Below, piece by piece: positions 17,425 to 27,099 of a stretch of DNA of 64,000 nt (position 1 is the first letter of the stretch; each line of letters begins with the position of its first letter). The position numbers were made by a program, and so were the translations under genes. The stretch covers positions 39,954 to 103,953 of the forward strand of contig JAAFJB010000001.1 in the NCBI GenBank assembly GCA_013297995.1. Reading direction: 5' to 3'. Source of the DNA: Chitinophagales bacterium (lineage in GTDB: Bacteria; Bacteroidota; Bacteroidia; Chitinophagales; Chitinophagaceae). The notes below the pieces were generated by a model. The model worked only from the letters and a program-made list of their open reading frames with translations. It ran no database searches and was not told the DNA's origin.

Positions 17425-18621
17425 ATGGTTCCCGAAATCAGACAATCATTTAACCAACAGTTCAGCCAAACTAACTATCAAAATTATTTGGCTGAATTGA
17501 ATGCCAAATTCCCAGGTGCTATTGAGTTTAGGGTTGCTGAAACGCCAATTTTTATTAATAAGCAGTTTAAAGAAAAAGTATTGAGCACCTGCGAGTCAAT
17601 TATTGATATTATAGTAAATCCTGATTTTTTATCCCTTACTCAAAAAGCCATCCCACCCTTATTAGCAGTTCCAAATGAAAATGAATATACCCAGTTTATT
17701 GCATTTGATTTTGGAATTTGTGAAAATGAAAATGGTGAACTAGAACCACAATTAATTGAAATGCAGGGCTTTCCTACCTTATTTGCGTATCAGATATTGC
17801 ATGACGAGATAACAAGAAAATTTTTTCCCATTCCTGAGCAGTACAGTGCTTTTTTAAATGGTTTTGATAGCGCGTCATATATTAACTTTTTAAAAGATAT
17901 TATTATTGATACATGCTTACCAGAAGAAGTAGTACTACTAGAAATTCTTCCGCATCAACAAAAAACTAAAATAGATTTCTATTGCACTTCCGAATATATT
18001 GGCATACCCATTGTTTGTATCACCGAATTAATTAAAGTAGGAGACTGTTTATTTTATGAAAGAAATGGGAAGAAAATTCTTATTAAAAGAATATATAACA
18101 GAATAATTTTTGATGAATTACAACAACAACCCCAATATATTCAGGAAAAAGGCAAACTTCTTTTTGAACCACTAAATGTTGAATGGATACCTCATCCCAA
18201 TTGGTTTTATAGAATCAGTAAATACCTACTGCCATTTATCAAACACCCTTTTGTACCCGCAACTGAGTTCTTAAATGAACTAAAAGAAATTCCCAGTAAC
18301 CTGAAAAATTATGTACTAAAACCATTGTTTTCATTTGCAGGTCAAGGTGTTGTTATAGATGTTACCCAAGCTGATATTGATGCTGTAACAGATCCAGAAA
18401 ACTGGATCTTACAAAAAAAGGTAAAGTATGCCGCAGTAATACATACCCCCAGCGAACCAGCTAAAGCAGAAATTAGGATATTTTATTTTTGGAAAGCTGG
18501 TGAAGCAAGACCCATAGCTACCAATAACCTTGCAAGATTAAGCAAAGGCAAAATGATTGGTGTACGTTACAACCAAGATAAAAACTGGGTAGGTGGCTCT
18601 TTGGCTTATTTTGAGAGTTGA
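17425..18621 (+). CDS. ATP-grasp-like protein of unknown substrate
   Basis: 398 aa; YVLKPLFSFAGQGVVIDV, WILQKKV, AEIRIFYFW, NNLARLSKGK resemble ATP-grasp nucleotide-binding/catalytic elements. Confidence 0.55.
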   Translation: MVPEIRQSFNQQFSQTNYQNYLAELNAKFPGAIEFRVAETPIFINKQFKEKVLSTCESIIDIIVNPDFLSLTQKAIPPLLAVPNENEYTQFIAFDFGICENENGELEPQLIEMQGFPTLFAYQILHDEITRKFFPIPEQYSAFLNGFDSASYINFLKDIIIDTCLPEEVVLLEILPHQQKTKIDFYCTSEYIGIPIVCITELIKVGDCLFYERNGKKILIKRIYNRIIFDELQQQPQYIQEKGKLLFEPLNVEWIPHPNWFYRISKYLLPFIKHPFVPATEFLNELKEIPSNLKNYVLKPLFSFAGQGVVIDVTQADIDAVTDPENWILQKKVKYAAVIHTPSEPAKAEIRIFYFWKAGEARPIATNNLARLSKGKMIGVRYNQDKNWVGGSLAYFES

Positions 18622-19712
18622 TTTAATAATGCCAACAATACCGTTAATTCTTTCATTGTATTAAACGCATGCAGTGTAATTCTCAACCGCTCTGTATTTT
18701 TAGGAACTGTGGGATACAGTATTGCGCGTATATCAAATTTTTCAGCTTGCAAAGCAGTTGCAATATTTCTTACAGCCTCGTTCCCGGGAATTAATACAAT
18801 TTGTATGGGTGTGATGGATGGCAATATTTGAAAACCGCAGTTCGCCGATTGAAAATATTGAATCAAGTTATTTAAATGATTTCGCTGCTCAGTAAAAGTT
18901 GGAAATAAAGCATAGCTTTTTTGAACCGCTGCAATTGAAGAAGGGGGTAGTGCTGTAGAATAAATAAAAGGTCGAGCATAATTAACAAGATAATTTCGCA
19001 ATAACGTTGATCCTAAAACAATAGCGCCATGACAACCCAATGCTTTTCCAAAAGTATGAATGCGTGCAAATATTTTTTGCTGATACCCTTTTGACTGAAC
19101 CAGCCCCTCACCTTTTTCACCAATAATACCAGTAGCATGTGCTTCATCTACTATAATATGTGCTTGGTACTTCTCGGCTAATTCTACCATCAACGGCAAG
19201 TCAATCATATCGCCGTCCATACTAAAAACAGACTCAGTTACAATAAAAATATTACCGGTTGCTTTTTTTAATAAGCGTTCTAAATCTTCTAAATTATTGT
19301 GAAGGAATGAAAAAGATTGAGCAAAAGACAAGCGAATACCATCTCTTAATGAAGCATGCGATAACTGATCGTAAAGTATGGTATCACCCTTTTGAGGAAC
19401 ACTAGCCAACAATCCTATATTAGCATCATACCCAGCATTAAAAATCAAACCTGCATCGGCGCTATGGAACAATGCTATTTGCTTTTCAACAGTTTCTATT
19501 AAAGGATAATTTCCAGACAATAACCGAGAACCTTTAGCTCCAGCATTCCATAAAAAATCTAACTCCCTATCACTTAATAAATTCTGGGTTGCTATACCCA
19601 AATAATCGTTGGAAGAAAAATCCATCATACTTTCTAGAATCCTAAGACTACGAACTGATTGATTGGCAATTCGGTCACTAATTTTTTTATTTAGAAATTC
19701 GTCCCTATACAT
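18606..19712 (-). CDS. bioF: 8-amino-7-oxononanoate synthase (alpha-oxoamine synthase family)
   Basis: DFSSNDYLGIA, GAKGSRLLSGN, VDEAHATGIIGEKGEG, HTFGKALGCHGA (PLP Lys). Confidence 0.88.
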   Translation of the reverse strand: MYRDEFLNKKISDRIANQSVRSLRILESMMDFSSNDYLGIATQNLLSDRELDFLWNAGAKGSRLLSGNYPLIETVEKQIALFHSADAGLIFNAGYDANIGLLASVPQKGDTILYDQLSHASLRDGIRLSFAQSFSFLHNNLEDLERLLKKATGNIFIVTESVFSMDGDMIDLPLMVELAEKYQAHIIVDEAHATGIIGEKGEGLVQSKGYQQKIFARIHTFGKALGCHGAIVLGSTLLRNYLVNYARPFIYSTALPPSSIAAVQKSYALFPTFTEQRNHLNNLIQYFQSANCGFQILPSITPIQIVLIPGNEAVRNIATALQAEKFDIRAILYPTVPKNTERLRITLHAFNTMKELTVLLALLNQLSK

Positions 19713-19783
19713 TTGTCAAAACTAATTAAATCCGCACCATAGAGTATGATCTATTTCTAGCTAAATTGCAATAAAATATTGAT

Positions 19784-20398
19784 ATGAATATTGCTTATTC
19801 TCAACATACAAAAAATATTCTTGGATTACAATTGCCAACCGATCCAAGGTGGGTAAACTTGGCCTCCATTTCATTAGAAGCCATTTTAACCGACCATGCA
19901 TACTGTGAACAGAAAGCTGCTTTAACCTGTATCTCTTACATTCAACGATATTCTGATAGAAAAGAGTTGGTAGAAGAATTGGCTCCTATCGTAACCGAAG
20001 AATGGGGACACTTTAGGCAGGTTTTAGCTGAACTAAAAAAAAGAGGACTCTCTCTTGGTAAACAGAGAAAGGATGAATATGTGAATCAACTATTATTATT
20101 TCAGCGCAAAGGGGGAGATATTGAAAATAGGTTATTAGATCAATTGCTTACTATGGCATTAATAGAAGCGAGAAGCTGTGAGCGCTTTAAAAGATTAAGT
20201 GAAGGATTGGAAGATCCATATCTGAGAAATTTTTATAGAAAATTTATGGAAAGTGAAGCAGGTCACTATACCCTATTTATTACACTAGCAGAACAATATT
20301 CTCCCAAGCCTACCGTAAGAGCTAGGTGGGCTGAATGGCTTAGCTACGAAATTGAAATTATGAAACATCTTACTATTCGGGGCGATCGTATTCATTAG
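19784..20398 (+). CDS. miaE: tRNA-(ms[2]io[6]A)-hydroxylase
   Basis: DPRWVNLASISLEAILTDHAYCEQKAA, EEWGHFRQVL, ESEAGHYTLF di-iron motifs. Confidence 0.92.
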   Translation: MNIAYSQHTKNILGLQLPTDPRWVNLASISLEAILTDHAYCEQKAALTCISYIQRYSDRKELVEELAPIVTEEWGHFRQVLAELKKRGLSLGKQRKDEYVNQLLLFQRKGGDIENRLLDQLLTMALIEARSCERFKRLSEGLEDPYLRNFYRKFMESEAGHYTLFITLAEQYSPKPTVRARWAEWLSYEIEIMKHLTIRGDRIH

Positions 20399-20420
20399 GA
20401 GCTTGTTATGATCAATAAAA

Positions 20421-20452
20421 AAAATCTCCCTTGATTACTCAAGGGAGATTTT
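20421..20452. terminator. Bidirectional terminator between miaE and the OmpA-family gene
   Basis: AAAATCTCCCTTGA-ttac-TCAAGGGAGATTTT perfect inverted repeat between convergent genes. Confidence 0.85.
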
Positions 20453-20474
20453 AGTTTATACATCTAGTGTTTTG

Positions 20475-21833
20475 TTATTCTTGTATACGGAATTCAACCC
20501 TTCTATTTTCCGCTTTACCTTTTACAGTTTTATTGTCTGCAATTGGTTTTGTGCTACCGAAACCATTTGTTAAAAGCCTATCAGCATTTACTTTCTTACT
20601 GAATAAATAAGCTTTAACAGCGTTGGCGCGTTTGAGTGATAATGGAATATTAATCTTGTCTGAACCAGTATTATCGGTATGACCGTCAACATATAGTTTA
20701 AGACTAGGATAATCGGTCATTGCTTTGATTACTTTACCAAGCTCTGTTTTAGCACCTTTAGTAAGTACGGCACTTCCAGGGATAAAGAGCACTTTTTTAT
20801 TGTCAAATTTATACTGACTTCTTAATTCTGGGCATCCATTGTTTTCACGAGGCCCTTTAATAGAAGGACATTTATCTTCTTCATCATTAACTCCATCACC
20901 ATCTGTATCTGGAATAGGACAACCTTGGTATCGTGCCAAGCCTGGAACTGACACACACTTGTCTTCCTCGTCACTTACACCATCTTTATCGGTATCGGGT
21001 ATAGGACAACCTTGGTACTTAGCAAGTCCTTTAACTGTTGGACACTTGTCATTTTCATCATTAATGCCATCCCCATCGGTATCAGGAACAGGGCATCCCT
21101 TGTATTTGGCAGTACCTGCAACAGTGGGACATTTATCGTCTTTATCCAATATTCCATCTCCATCTGTATCTTTTTCAACAACAGGAACGGGAATAGGTGA
21201 AGGCGGTGGTGGTGGTGCAACCAACACTTCTGGCTTTTTGTCTTTTAAAGGAGAAGCCAAACCGATACTGTATGCTAAATGATTAACAGCCAATGAGGAT
21301 ATGGCTGGACGATATAGCAACTGAGTATTAATAAAAGTTTCATTGCCTAGATTTACCTGTAAACCCAAACCAGTATTCCCCTGTGCAGCAAAATAAGTAC
21401 CTCCATACATAGAAGCACCAACACCTAAAGTTAAATAAGGAACAAAAGTATATTTATCAGTCAACAACTTTAAATTAACATTTGCATCTGCTTCCATCAG
21501 AAAACGAGTACGAGTTGATGGAGCAACACCAGATTTTGGGTAAAAAGGATATTTTGAATACGTACCATTAAGTGTAGCCATAAAATCAATATGCTCATCT
21601 AACCCTTCAAAATATTGAATACTCAACCCAGGGGTCATATCTGTGGTTTTTGTCCACTGCTTGTTTTGCAACACATTGGAGAGCGATGTCTTACTCACTC
21701 TATGCGCCGTAAACATATCATTTAAAAAAAATGCAATACCTAAACTAGATCTTTTCTTGTAGCTGGTAGGCGTTTGAGCCAGCGCAGAAGCGGCAAGACC
21801 AACAACGATTAAAGAGAATAGAAATTTCTTCAT
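20475..21833 (-). CDS. OmpA-family outer-membrane protein with thrombospondin type-3 repeats
   Basis: Signal peptide, beta-barrel-like N-terminus, repeated DTDGDGxxDExDKCP, C-terminal OmpA domain (VDGHTDNTGSDKINIPLSLKRANAVKAYL). Confidence 0.93.
   Translation of the reverse strand: MKKFLFSLIVVGLAASALAQTPTSYKKRSSLGIAFFLNDMFTAHRVSKTSLSNVLQNKQWTKTTDMTPGLSIQYFEGLDEHIDFMATLNGTYSKYPFYPKSGVAPSTRTRFLMEADANVNLKLLTDKYTFVPYLTLGVGASMYGGTYFAAQGNTGLGLQVNLGNETFINTQLLYRPAISSLAVNHLAYSIGLASPLKDKKPEVLVAPPPPPSPIPVPVVEKDTDGDGILDKDDKCPTVAGTAKYKGCPVPDTDGDGINDENDKCPTVKGLAKYQGCPIPDTDKDGVSDEEDKCVSVPGLARYQGCPIPDTDGDGVNDEEDKCPSIKGPRENNGCPELRSQYKFDNKKVLFIPGSAVLTKGAKTELGKVIKAMTDYPSLKLYVDGHTDNTGSDKINIPLSLKRANAVKAYLFSKKVNADRLLTNGFGSTKPIADNKTVKGKAENRRVEFRIQE
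20835..21180 (-). repeat. In-frame ~87-bp tandem repeats encoding TSP3 units
   Basis: Four successive ~29-aa units of the form PDTDGDGxNDExDKCPxxxGxAxYxGCPI in the OmpA-family gene. Confidence 0.85.
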
Positions 21834-21899
21834 AAACAGAGTTTTGTTAATTGTTGCAAAAATACATCATGAATTTGGATCTGTAAAATTATGATAACT

Positions 21900-22394
21900 T
21901 TATCTTTTAAGTTTTTTTGGGCTATTTGGCCTTTTTATCATTTCTATTTCTACCTTCGCAAGTCCTCGATGCGTGATTCCTATTTTTTTAGCTGCTGCAT
22001 TGCTTAAATCTATTATTCTTCCCCGCTGCTTCATTCTCTGGTGCATTCTATCGTTAATTTTAACTACTACACGCTTTTTATTATTTAAATTAGTTACCCT
22101 CACCCAAGTATTGAGCTTGAAATTATTACTGGCTCCTGTAAATTTTGCATTCCTGAATATTTCGCCAGACGCTGTTTTCCTTCCTTCAAATTTTACACTA
22201 TAAAAACTGGCTGTTCCTTTGATAGCTTTACCAAAAACATTACCATCATTCATTATTACATCATCAGAATAGGCATTTAGAATAAAGGAGCCACTACTAT
22301 CGCCCTGAACTGCTACAATAGAATCGATTTGAGCAGTTGCACTTACTACAACAGAAAATAAAAAAAGGGTTATTATTAATTTTAATGTATGCAT
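21900..22394 (-). CDS. RlpA-like septal ring lytic transglycosylase family protein (DPBB domain)
   Basis: GTASFYSVKFEGRKTASGEIF...NTWVRVTNLNNKKRVVVKINDR...RGRIIDLSNAAAKKIG. Confidence 0.88.
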   Translation of the reverse strand: MHTLKLIITLFLFSVVVSATAQIDSIVAVQGDSSGSFILNAYSDDVIMNDGNVFGKAIKGTASFYSVKFEGRKTASGEIFRNAKFTGASNNFKLNTWVRVTNLNNKKRVVVKINDRMHQRMKQRGRIIDLSNAAAKKIGITHRGLAKVEIEMIKRPNSPKKLKR

Positions 22395-22614
22395 ATTACT
22401 GCGGAAGAAAATGGAGGATTAGAATTACTTGATTTAGTTGATTCATGTATATGCTTTACTTCCTCAGTTTTCCAAATAACATGCCATAATTCACAAATTA
22501 CAAAATTTCTGAAACAATATCAAAATATATTAATAATTAATATCATGTATTTTATGATACATTTTGTAAGCCTTCCATCCATTGAAATTTATTGGTAATA
22601 AGGCAGTGAATTCA

Positions 22615-23616
22615 TTAAGAAAGGATTCTGGCAATCTTTTGTTCCAATAACATTAGGTCTGTAACCACAATTGCTGCTATTGCCTCCAAAACTACTGGCA
22701 CGCGCAATGCAATACAGAGATCATGGCGTCCTTTTATGGAAAAATTTTCAATTTGATTGGTATTCCAGTTCCACGACGATTGCTCTTTGGGAGTTGATGA
22801 GGTTGGCTTGATTGCTATTCTAAATATCAATTCATTTCCGTTGGTAATGCCACCAACTACACCTCCTGCATGGTTTGTACTTGTAATACCCGATGCTTGT
22901 TCAATGGCATCATTATGATCTACCCCAAACATATTGGCCGCCATAAATCCAGTGCCAAATTCAATACCCCTTACAGCTGGTATGGCAAATGCTGCGTGAC
23001 TAATTAATGATTCCACCGAATCAAAAAAATGCTCCCCTAATCCAATGGGAAGATTTGTAACCCTACATTCTACAATACCACCTACACTGTCTTTTGCATC
23101 AATGGCTTTTTGCAATCCTTTCTCTAAATCTTTCTCGCCACCAATGGAGCTTACCATTGCCGTAGCCTGTATATTTTGTATGGCTAATAATTTTTTTGCA
23201 ATCACCCCTGCGGCAACCAAGCATACGGTTAACCTTCCACTAAAATGCCCTCCGCCCCTAAAATCTTCGTAACCCCCGTATTTAATATGAGCCGTAAAAT
23301 CAGCGTGACCGGGTCTGGGTACCGCACGCTGCTTCTCATAATCGCCACTACGGGTATTGTTGTTTTCAAACAGAATAGTGATAGGAGCCCCTGTAGTTTT
23401 CCCATTAAATAAACCACTTTTAAAAATAGGCAGGTCGTCTTCTTTTCTAGGAGTTGTGCCCTTTTGTACGCCCCCTTTTCTTCTTTCGGTATCCATTATA
23501 AAATCGGCAACAGATAACTGCAAGCCAGCGGGACAGCCATCAACTACCAGTCCCACACTTTCACCATGTGATTCACCAAATATTTGTACGCTGAAAAGTC
23601 TACCAAATGAATTCAC
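22615..23616 (-). CDS. aroC: Chorismate synthase
   Basis: MNSFGRLFSVQIFGESHGESVGLVVDGCPAG, RPGHADFTAHIKYGGYEDFRGGGHFSGRLT. Confidence 0.97.
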   Translation of the reverse strand: MNSFGRLFSVQIFGESHGESVGLVVDGCPAGLQLSVADFIMDTERRKGGVQKGTTPRKEDDLPIFKSGLFNGKTTGAPITILFENNNTRSGDYEKQRAVPRPGHADFTAHIKYGGYEDFRGGGHFSGRLTVCLVAAGVIAKKLLAIQNIQATAMVSSIGGEKDLEKGLQKAIDAKDSVGGIVECRVTNLPIGLGEHFFDSVESLISHAAFAIPAVRGIEFGTGFMAANMFGVDHNDAIEQASGITSTNHAGGVVGGITNGNELIFRIAIKPTSSTPKEQSSWNWNTNQIENFSIKGRHDLCIALRVPVVLEAIAAIVVTDLMLLEQKIARILS

Positions 23617-23641
23617 TTTGCTTCTATTTTATGATGATTGA

Positions 23642-24922
23642 TCACTTCATTTCTACCCTTGCCCCTAAAGCCATTAGATGGGTGTAAAAATCAGGATATG
23701 ACTTATTAATGGCTTCAGCGGCTTCAATTTCAACTGAGTTATTATACTTTAAAGCTGCAATAGCACAGGCCATAGCAATGCGATGATCTTGTCTTGAATG
23801 CACTTTTACACGACCGGTTTTCTCCAATTCCGCACTTCCCTTTACCAGCATTAAATCTCCCTGCAATACTATTTCAACACCCAATTTAGCAAATTCATCT
23901 TGTAAAGTCAATCCCCGATCACTTTCTTTATGAGCCAGTCTATTCACTCCTTCAATAACCGTAGTGCCCTCACAATATGAAGCCAATGCAACCAAGGGGG
24001 GAAATAAATCGGGACAATCAGTGGCATTAAAATGAAATGCCTTCATCGGTAAGGGTGCTATTTCTATATTTTTATCTTGAATTGAAAGCCGTGCGCCCGC
24101 GTCAATTAAAGCTTGCAATATGGCTTTGTCTGCTTGCGTAGATTGAATATCTAATCCTTTTACCGTTATTCCTCCTGCTAAAGCACCTGCCACTAATAGA
24201 AATGCGGCTCCACTCCAATCGCCTTCTACTTCATAAGAAAGCGGGTTTTGAGTGGAAGGAATTGGTTTTGTAAATGAAAATTTTGTGTAAGAATCGTGCT
24301 CAACAATCCATCCAAAATGTTTCATCACATTTAGTGTAAGGTCAATATATGGCTTACTTTTTAAGTTGGTTACTGTAATGGTAATTCCTTCGGCACCCGC
24401 GGCACCAAAGGCCATGAGTAAGCCAGTTAAAAACTGCGAACTTAACGATCCATCGATGGTGATATCGGCAGGCACCAATGGCCCTTGTATGGTAAGGGGT
24501 AACTGACCATTATTTGAATTTACTTTTACCCCCAGTTGTGGGAATACTTCATCAAAAAAATGCATAGGTCGCTTCAACAAACTACCCGTTCCATTAATTA
24601 GTAATGGTTGATTAGATAAAGCAGCCAAGGGCGTGAACATTCTTATACCCAATCCACTTTCTCCACAATTCAATTCAGGAGATTGTGGTTGCACTCCTTT
24701 TGAAATAATTTGCAAACTACCTTCGGGCGTATAGGAAATAACGGCTCCTAATTTTTGTATTACATTAATGGCAGCAAGATCATCGTGACTATTACCTGGA
24801 TTGTGAATAATAGTAGTGCCAGTTCTTAGTAATGCGGCGGCACAGGCACGCTGCATGCTACTCTTTCCTGCATTGGCTTGTATTGTTCCTTTGATGGCTG
24901 ATGGATAAACCGTTACAATCAT
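23642..24922 (-). CDS. aroA: 3-phosphoshikimate 1-carboxyvinyltransferase
   Basis: EPSP synthase motifs: GKSSMQRACAAALL, NCGESGLGIRMFTPLAAL, DGSLSSQFLTGLLMAF, KESDRGLTLQDEF. Confidence 0.95.
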   Translation of the reverse strand: MIVTVYPSAIKGTIQANAGKSSMQRACAAALLRTGTTIIHNPGNSHDDLAAINVIQKLGAVISYTPEGSLQIISKGVQPQSPELNCGESGLGIRMFTPLAALSNQPLLINGTGSLLKRPMHFFDEVFPQLGVKVNSNNGQLPLTIQGPLVPADITIDGSLSSQFLTGLLMAFGAAGAEGITITVTNLKSKPYIDLTLNVMKHFGWIVEHDSYTKFSFTKPIPSTQNPLSYEVEGDWSGAAFLLVAGALAGGITVKGLDIQSTQADKAILQALIDAGARLSIQDKNIEIAPLPMKAFHFNATDCPDLFPPLVALASYCEGTTVIEGVNRLAHKESDRGLTLQDEFAKLGVEIVLQGDLMLVKGSAELEKTGRVKVHSRQDHRIAMACAIAALKYNNSVEIEAAEAINKSYPDFYTHLMALGARVEMK

Positions 24923-24939
24923 TTTTTTTAAAATAGGCT

Positions 24940-25959
24940 TTAAAAAAGTTTGAATATTTCTTTCAACTGCACCAGTAAAATCGGCTGTACTACCCCTTTT
25001 CCGATTTTTGTGAGCAATATATATTGAATTGACACATGGTCTTTTTTCTTATCCTTCAACAAAACTTTGAAAGCTTTTGCTTGGTCAAAATCAGCAACAG
25101 TAGGCAACCCATAACGATGCAACAATGCTACTAATTCAGCAGTTCCCGTAAAAAATTTTAATTGCTGTGAAATAAGCGCGGCATAAGTCATTCCAATACT
25201 AATGGCTTCACCGTGACTCAGTTCATACATATTTTCAATAGCGTGACCGAGTGTATGACCAAAGTTGAGCAACTTTCTATCGCCCTGTTCAAACTCATCA
25301 CCCACCACTACTTTTGCTTTAATCAAAGCATTTTTTTGAATCAGTGCAGACAGTAATACTTTATCTCTCTTATATTTTGCAATGCTATTAAGTTGCAGCT
25401 CTTTAAACATGGCTGCATCTTTAATACAAGCATGTTTTATAATTTCAGCAAACCCATTCTGCCATTCATTGTGAGGCAAAGTTTTTAAGAAGCTATAGTC
25501 GTAAATTAGAAAAGATGGCTGGCGAATCAATCCCGCCATATTTTTATATACACCTATATCAATTCCATTTTTTCCGCCTATAGAAGCATCTACCATGGCA
25601 AGAATACTGGTAGGAACAAACCCAAAATCAATACCACGCATATAAATACCAGCAATATACCCAGTTAAATCTGTAATTACACCGCCCCCAACTCCCACTA
25701 AAAATGTTTTCCTATCAGCACCAAAGGCAATGAGCTGGTTAATAACCACATCAACTGTTTGTTGCACTTTATACTGTTCTCCAGGCTTTAGTACAATGGT
25801 ATTCCAGCCTTTAAATTTGATTTTATGTGCAGCAAATACATGGTCGTCTGTAATTAAAACCGCATTTTCTTTTGATACTTTTTTTTCTAATACAGCAAAA
25901 CTTGAATCAAAATAAAATTGGGTAGCTTTCGAAGAAAACCGAATGGTTCTGGTACTCAT
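24940..25959 (-). CDS. aroB: 3-dehydroquinate synthase
   Basis: GGGVITDLTGYIAGIYMRGIDF, PTSILAMVDASIGGKNGID, NFGHTLGHAIE. Confidence 0.96.
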   Translation of the reverse strand: MSTRTIRFSSKATQFYFDSSFAVLEKKVSKENAVLITDDHVFAAHKIKFKGWNTIVLKPGEQYKVQQTVDVVINQLIAFGADRKTFLVGVGGGVITDLTGYIAGIYMRGIDFGFVPTSILAMVDASIGGKNGIDIGVYKNMAGLIRQPSFLIYDYSFLKTLPHNEWQNGFAEIIKHACIKDAAMFKELQLNSIAKYKRDKVLLSALIQKNALIKAKVVVGDEFEQGDRKLLNFGHTLGHAIENMYELSHGEAISIGMTYAALISQQLKFFTGTAELVALLHRYGLPTVADFDQAKAFKVLLKDKKKDHVSIQYILLTKIGKGVVQPILLVQLKEIFKLF

Positions 25960-27045
25960 TTATTGGTTCATAATTTTATTCTGATGATTAATACTTTCCA
26001 TGTGCACGGCATCAAAATACTTGGTGATGAATTCCTGACTCAATCCCATTTGACCACCTTTTACAAATGCTTTTTCAAGAATAGCATTCCAGCGGCTGGT
26101 CTGAAGAATGGTAATATCATTGTCTTTTTTATACGCACCAATTTTATCGGCTACTTTCATTCTTTGTCCCAGTAACTGAAGCAGTTCATCATCCAATTGA
26201 TTAATCTGTGAACGCATCTTTTCCATATTGGCATGCAATTCTTCAGAAACAATGTCTTCCTTACGCCAAATCATAGAGCTGATCATATTGCCCAAAACTT
26301 CAGGAGTAATTTGTTGTTTCGCATCACTCCAAGCATTATCTGGATCAATATGACTTTCAATAATCAGTCCGTCAAAATCTAAGTCAATTGCTTTTTGCGC
26401 AACTTCTTGAAGAATATCTCTTCTTCCGCAGATATGCGAAGGATCATTAATCATAAGCATTTCAGGAAACCTACGTTTCATTTCAATGGCCAAATGCCAC
26501 ATAGGTGCATTGCGATATTCGGTATTACCGTAAGAGCTAAAGCCACGATGAATGAGTCCAATATTTTTAATCCCTGCTTTTGCAATTCGCTCGGCGGCTC
26601 CAATCCACAATTCAATATCGGGGTTGATTGGATTTTTAATAAGTACAGGAACGTTGGCTCCTTTTAATGCATCCGCAACTTCTTGAACGCTAAACGGATT
26701 TACCGTAGTTCTTGCGCCAACCCATAGCACATCTACATCAAAATGCAACGCATCTTCAACCTGCTTTCCGGTAGCTACTTCAATAGCAACGGGAAGACCC
26801 GATGCTTTACGAGCTTGTTGTAACCAAGGAAGACCTTTGGTGCCTATTCCTTCAAAACTGCCCGGTCTTGTACGTGGCTTCCATATACCAGCGCGCAAAA
26901 GATCTACTTTACCAGTAGCTGCCAGTTGTAGGGCAGTCTGTAATACCTGTTCTTCGGTTTCTGCGGAGCAAGGACCGGAAATAATTAATGGGCGTTTAGA
27001 GATTACTTGATTAATATCAATTCCCTGTTGTAATGTCTGTTCCAT
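25960..27045 (-). CDS. Bifunctional 3-deoxy-7-phosphoheptulonate synthase / chorismate mutase
   Basis: N-terminal DAHP synthase (ISGPCSAETEEQV, RAGIWKPRTRPGSFEG, NDPSHICGRR) fused to C-terminal chorismate mutase helix (MRSQINQLDDELLQLLGQRMKVADKIGAYKK). Confidence 0.93.
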   Translation of the reverse strand: MEQTLQQGIDINQVISKRPLIISGPCSAETEEQVLQTALQLAATGKVDLLRAGIWKPRTRPGSFEGIGTKGLPWLQQARKASGLPVAIEVATGKQVEDALHFDVDVLWVGARTTVNPFSVQEVADALKGANVPVLIKNPINPDIELWIGAAERIAKAGIKNIGLIHRGFSSYGNTEYRNAPMWHLAIEMKRRFPEMLMINDPSHICGRRDILQEVAQKAIDLDFDGLIIESHIDPDNAWSDAKQQITPEVLGNMISSMIWRKEDIVSEELHANMEKMRSQINQLDDELLQLLGQRMKVADKIGAYKKDNDITILQTSRWNAILEKAFVKGGQMGLSQEFITKYFDAVHMESINHQNKIMNQ

Positions 27046-27099
27046 GTATGGTGTATTATCAATTATAAATCTTTAGTTCGTAATTATTTATTCGGAATT

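Noticed and set aside
20839-21282. 147-aa plus-strand ORF (with other ORFs 20975..21220 and 21012..21200)
   Set aside because: Shadow ORFs produced by the TSP3 repeats of the OmpA-family gene; low-complexity and antisense or out of frame.
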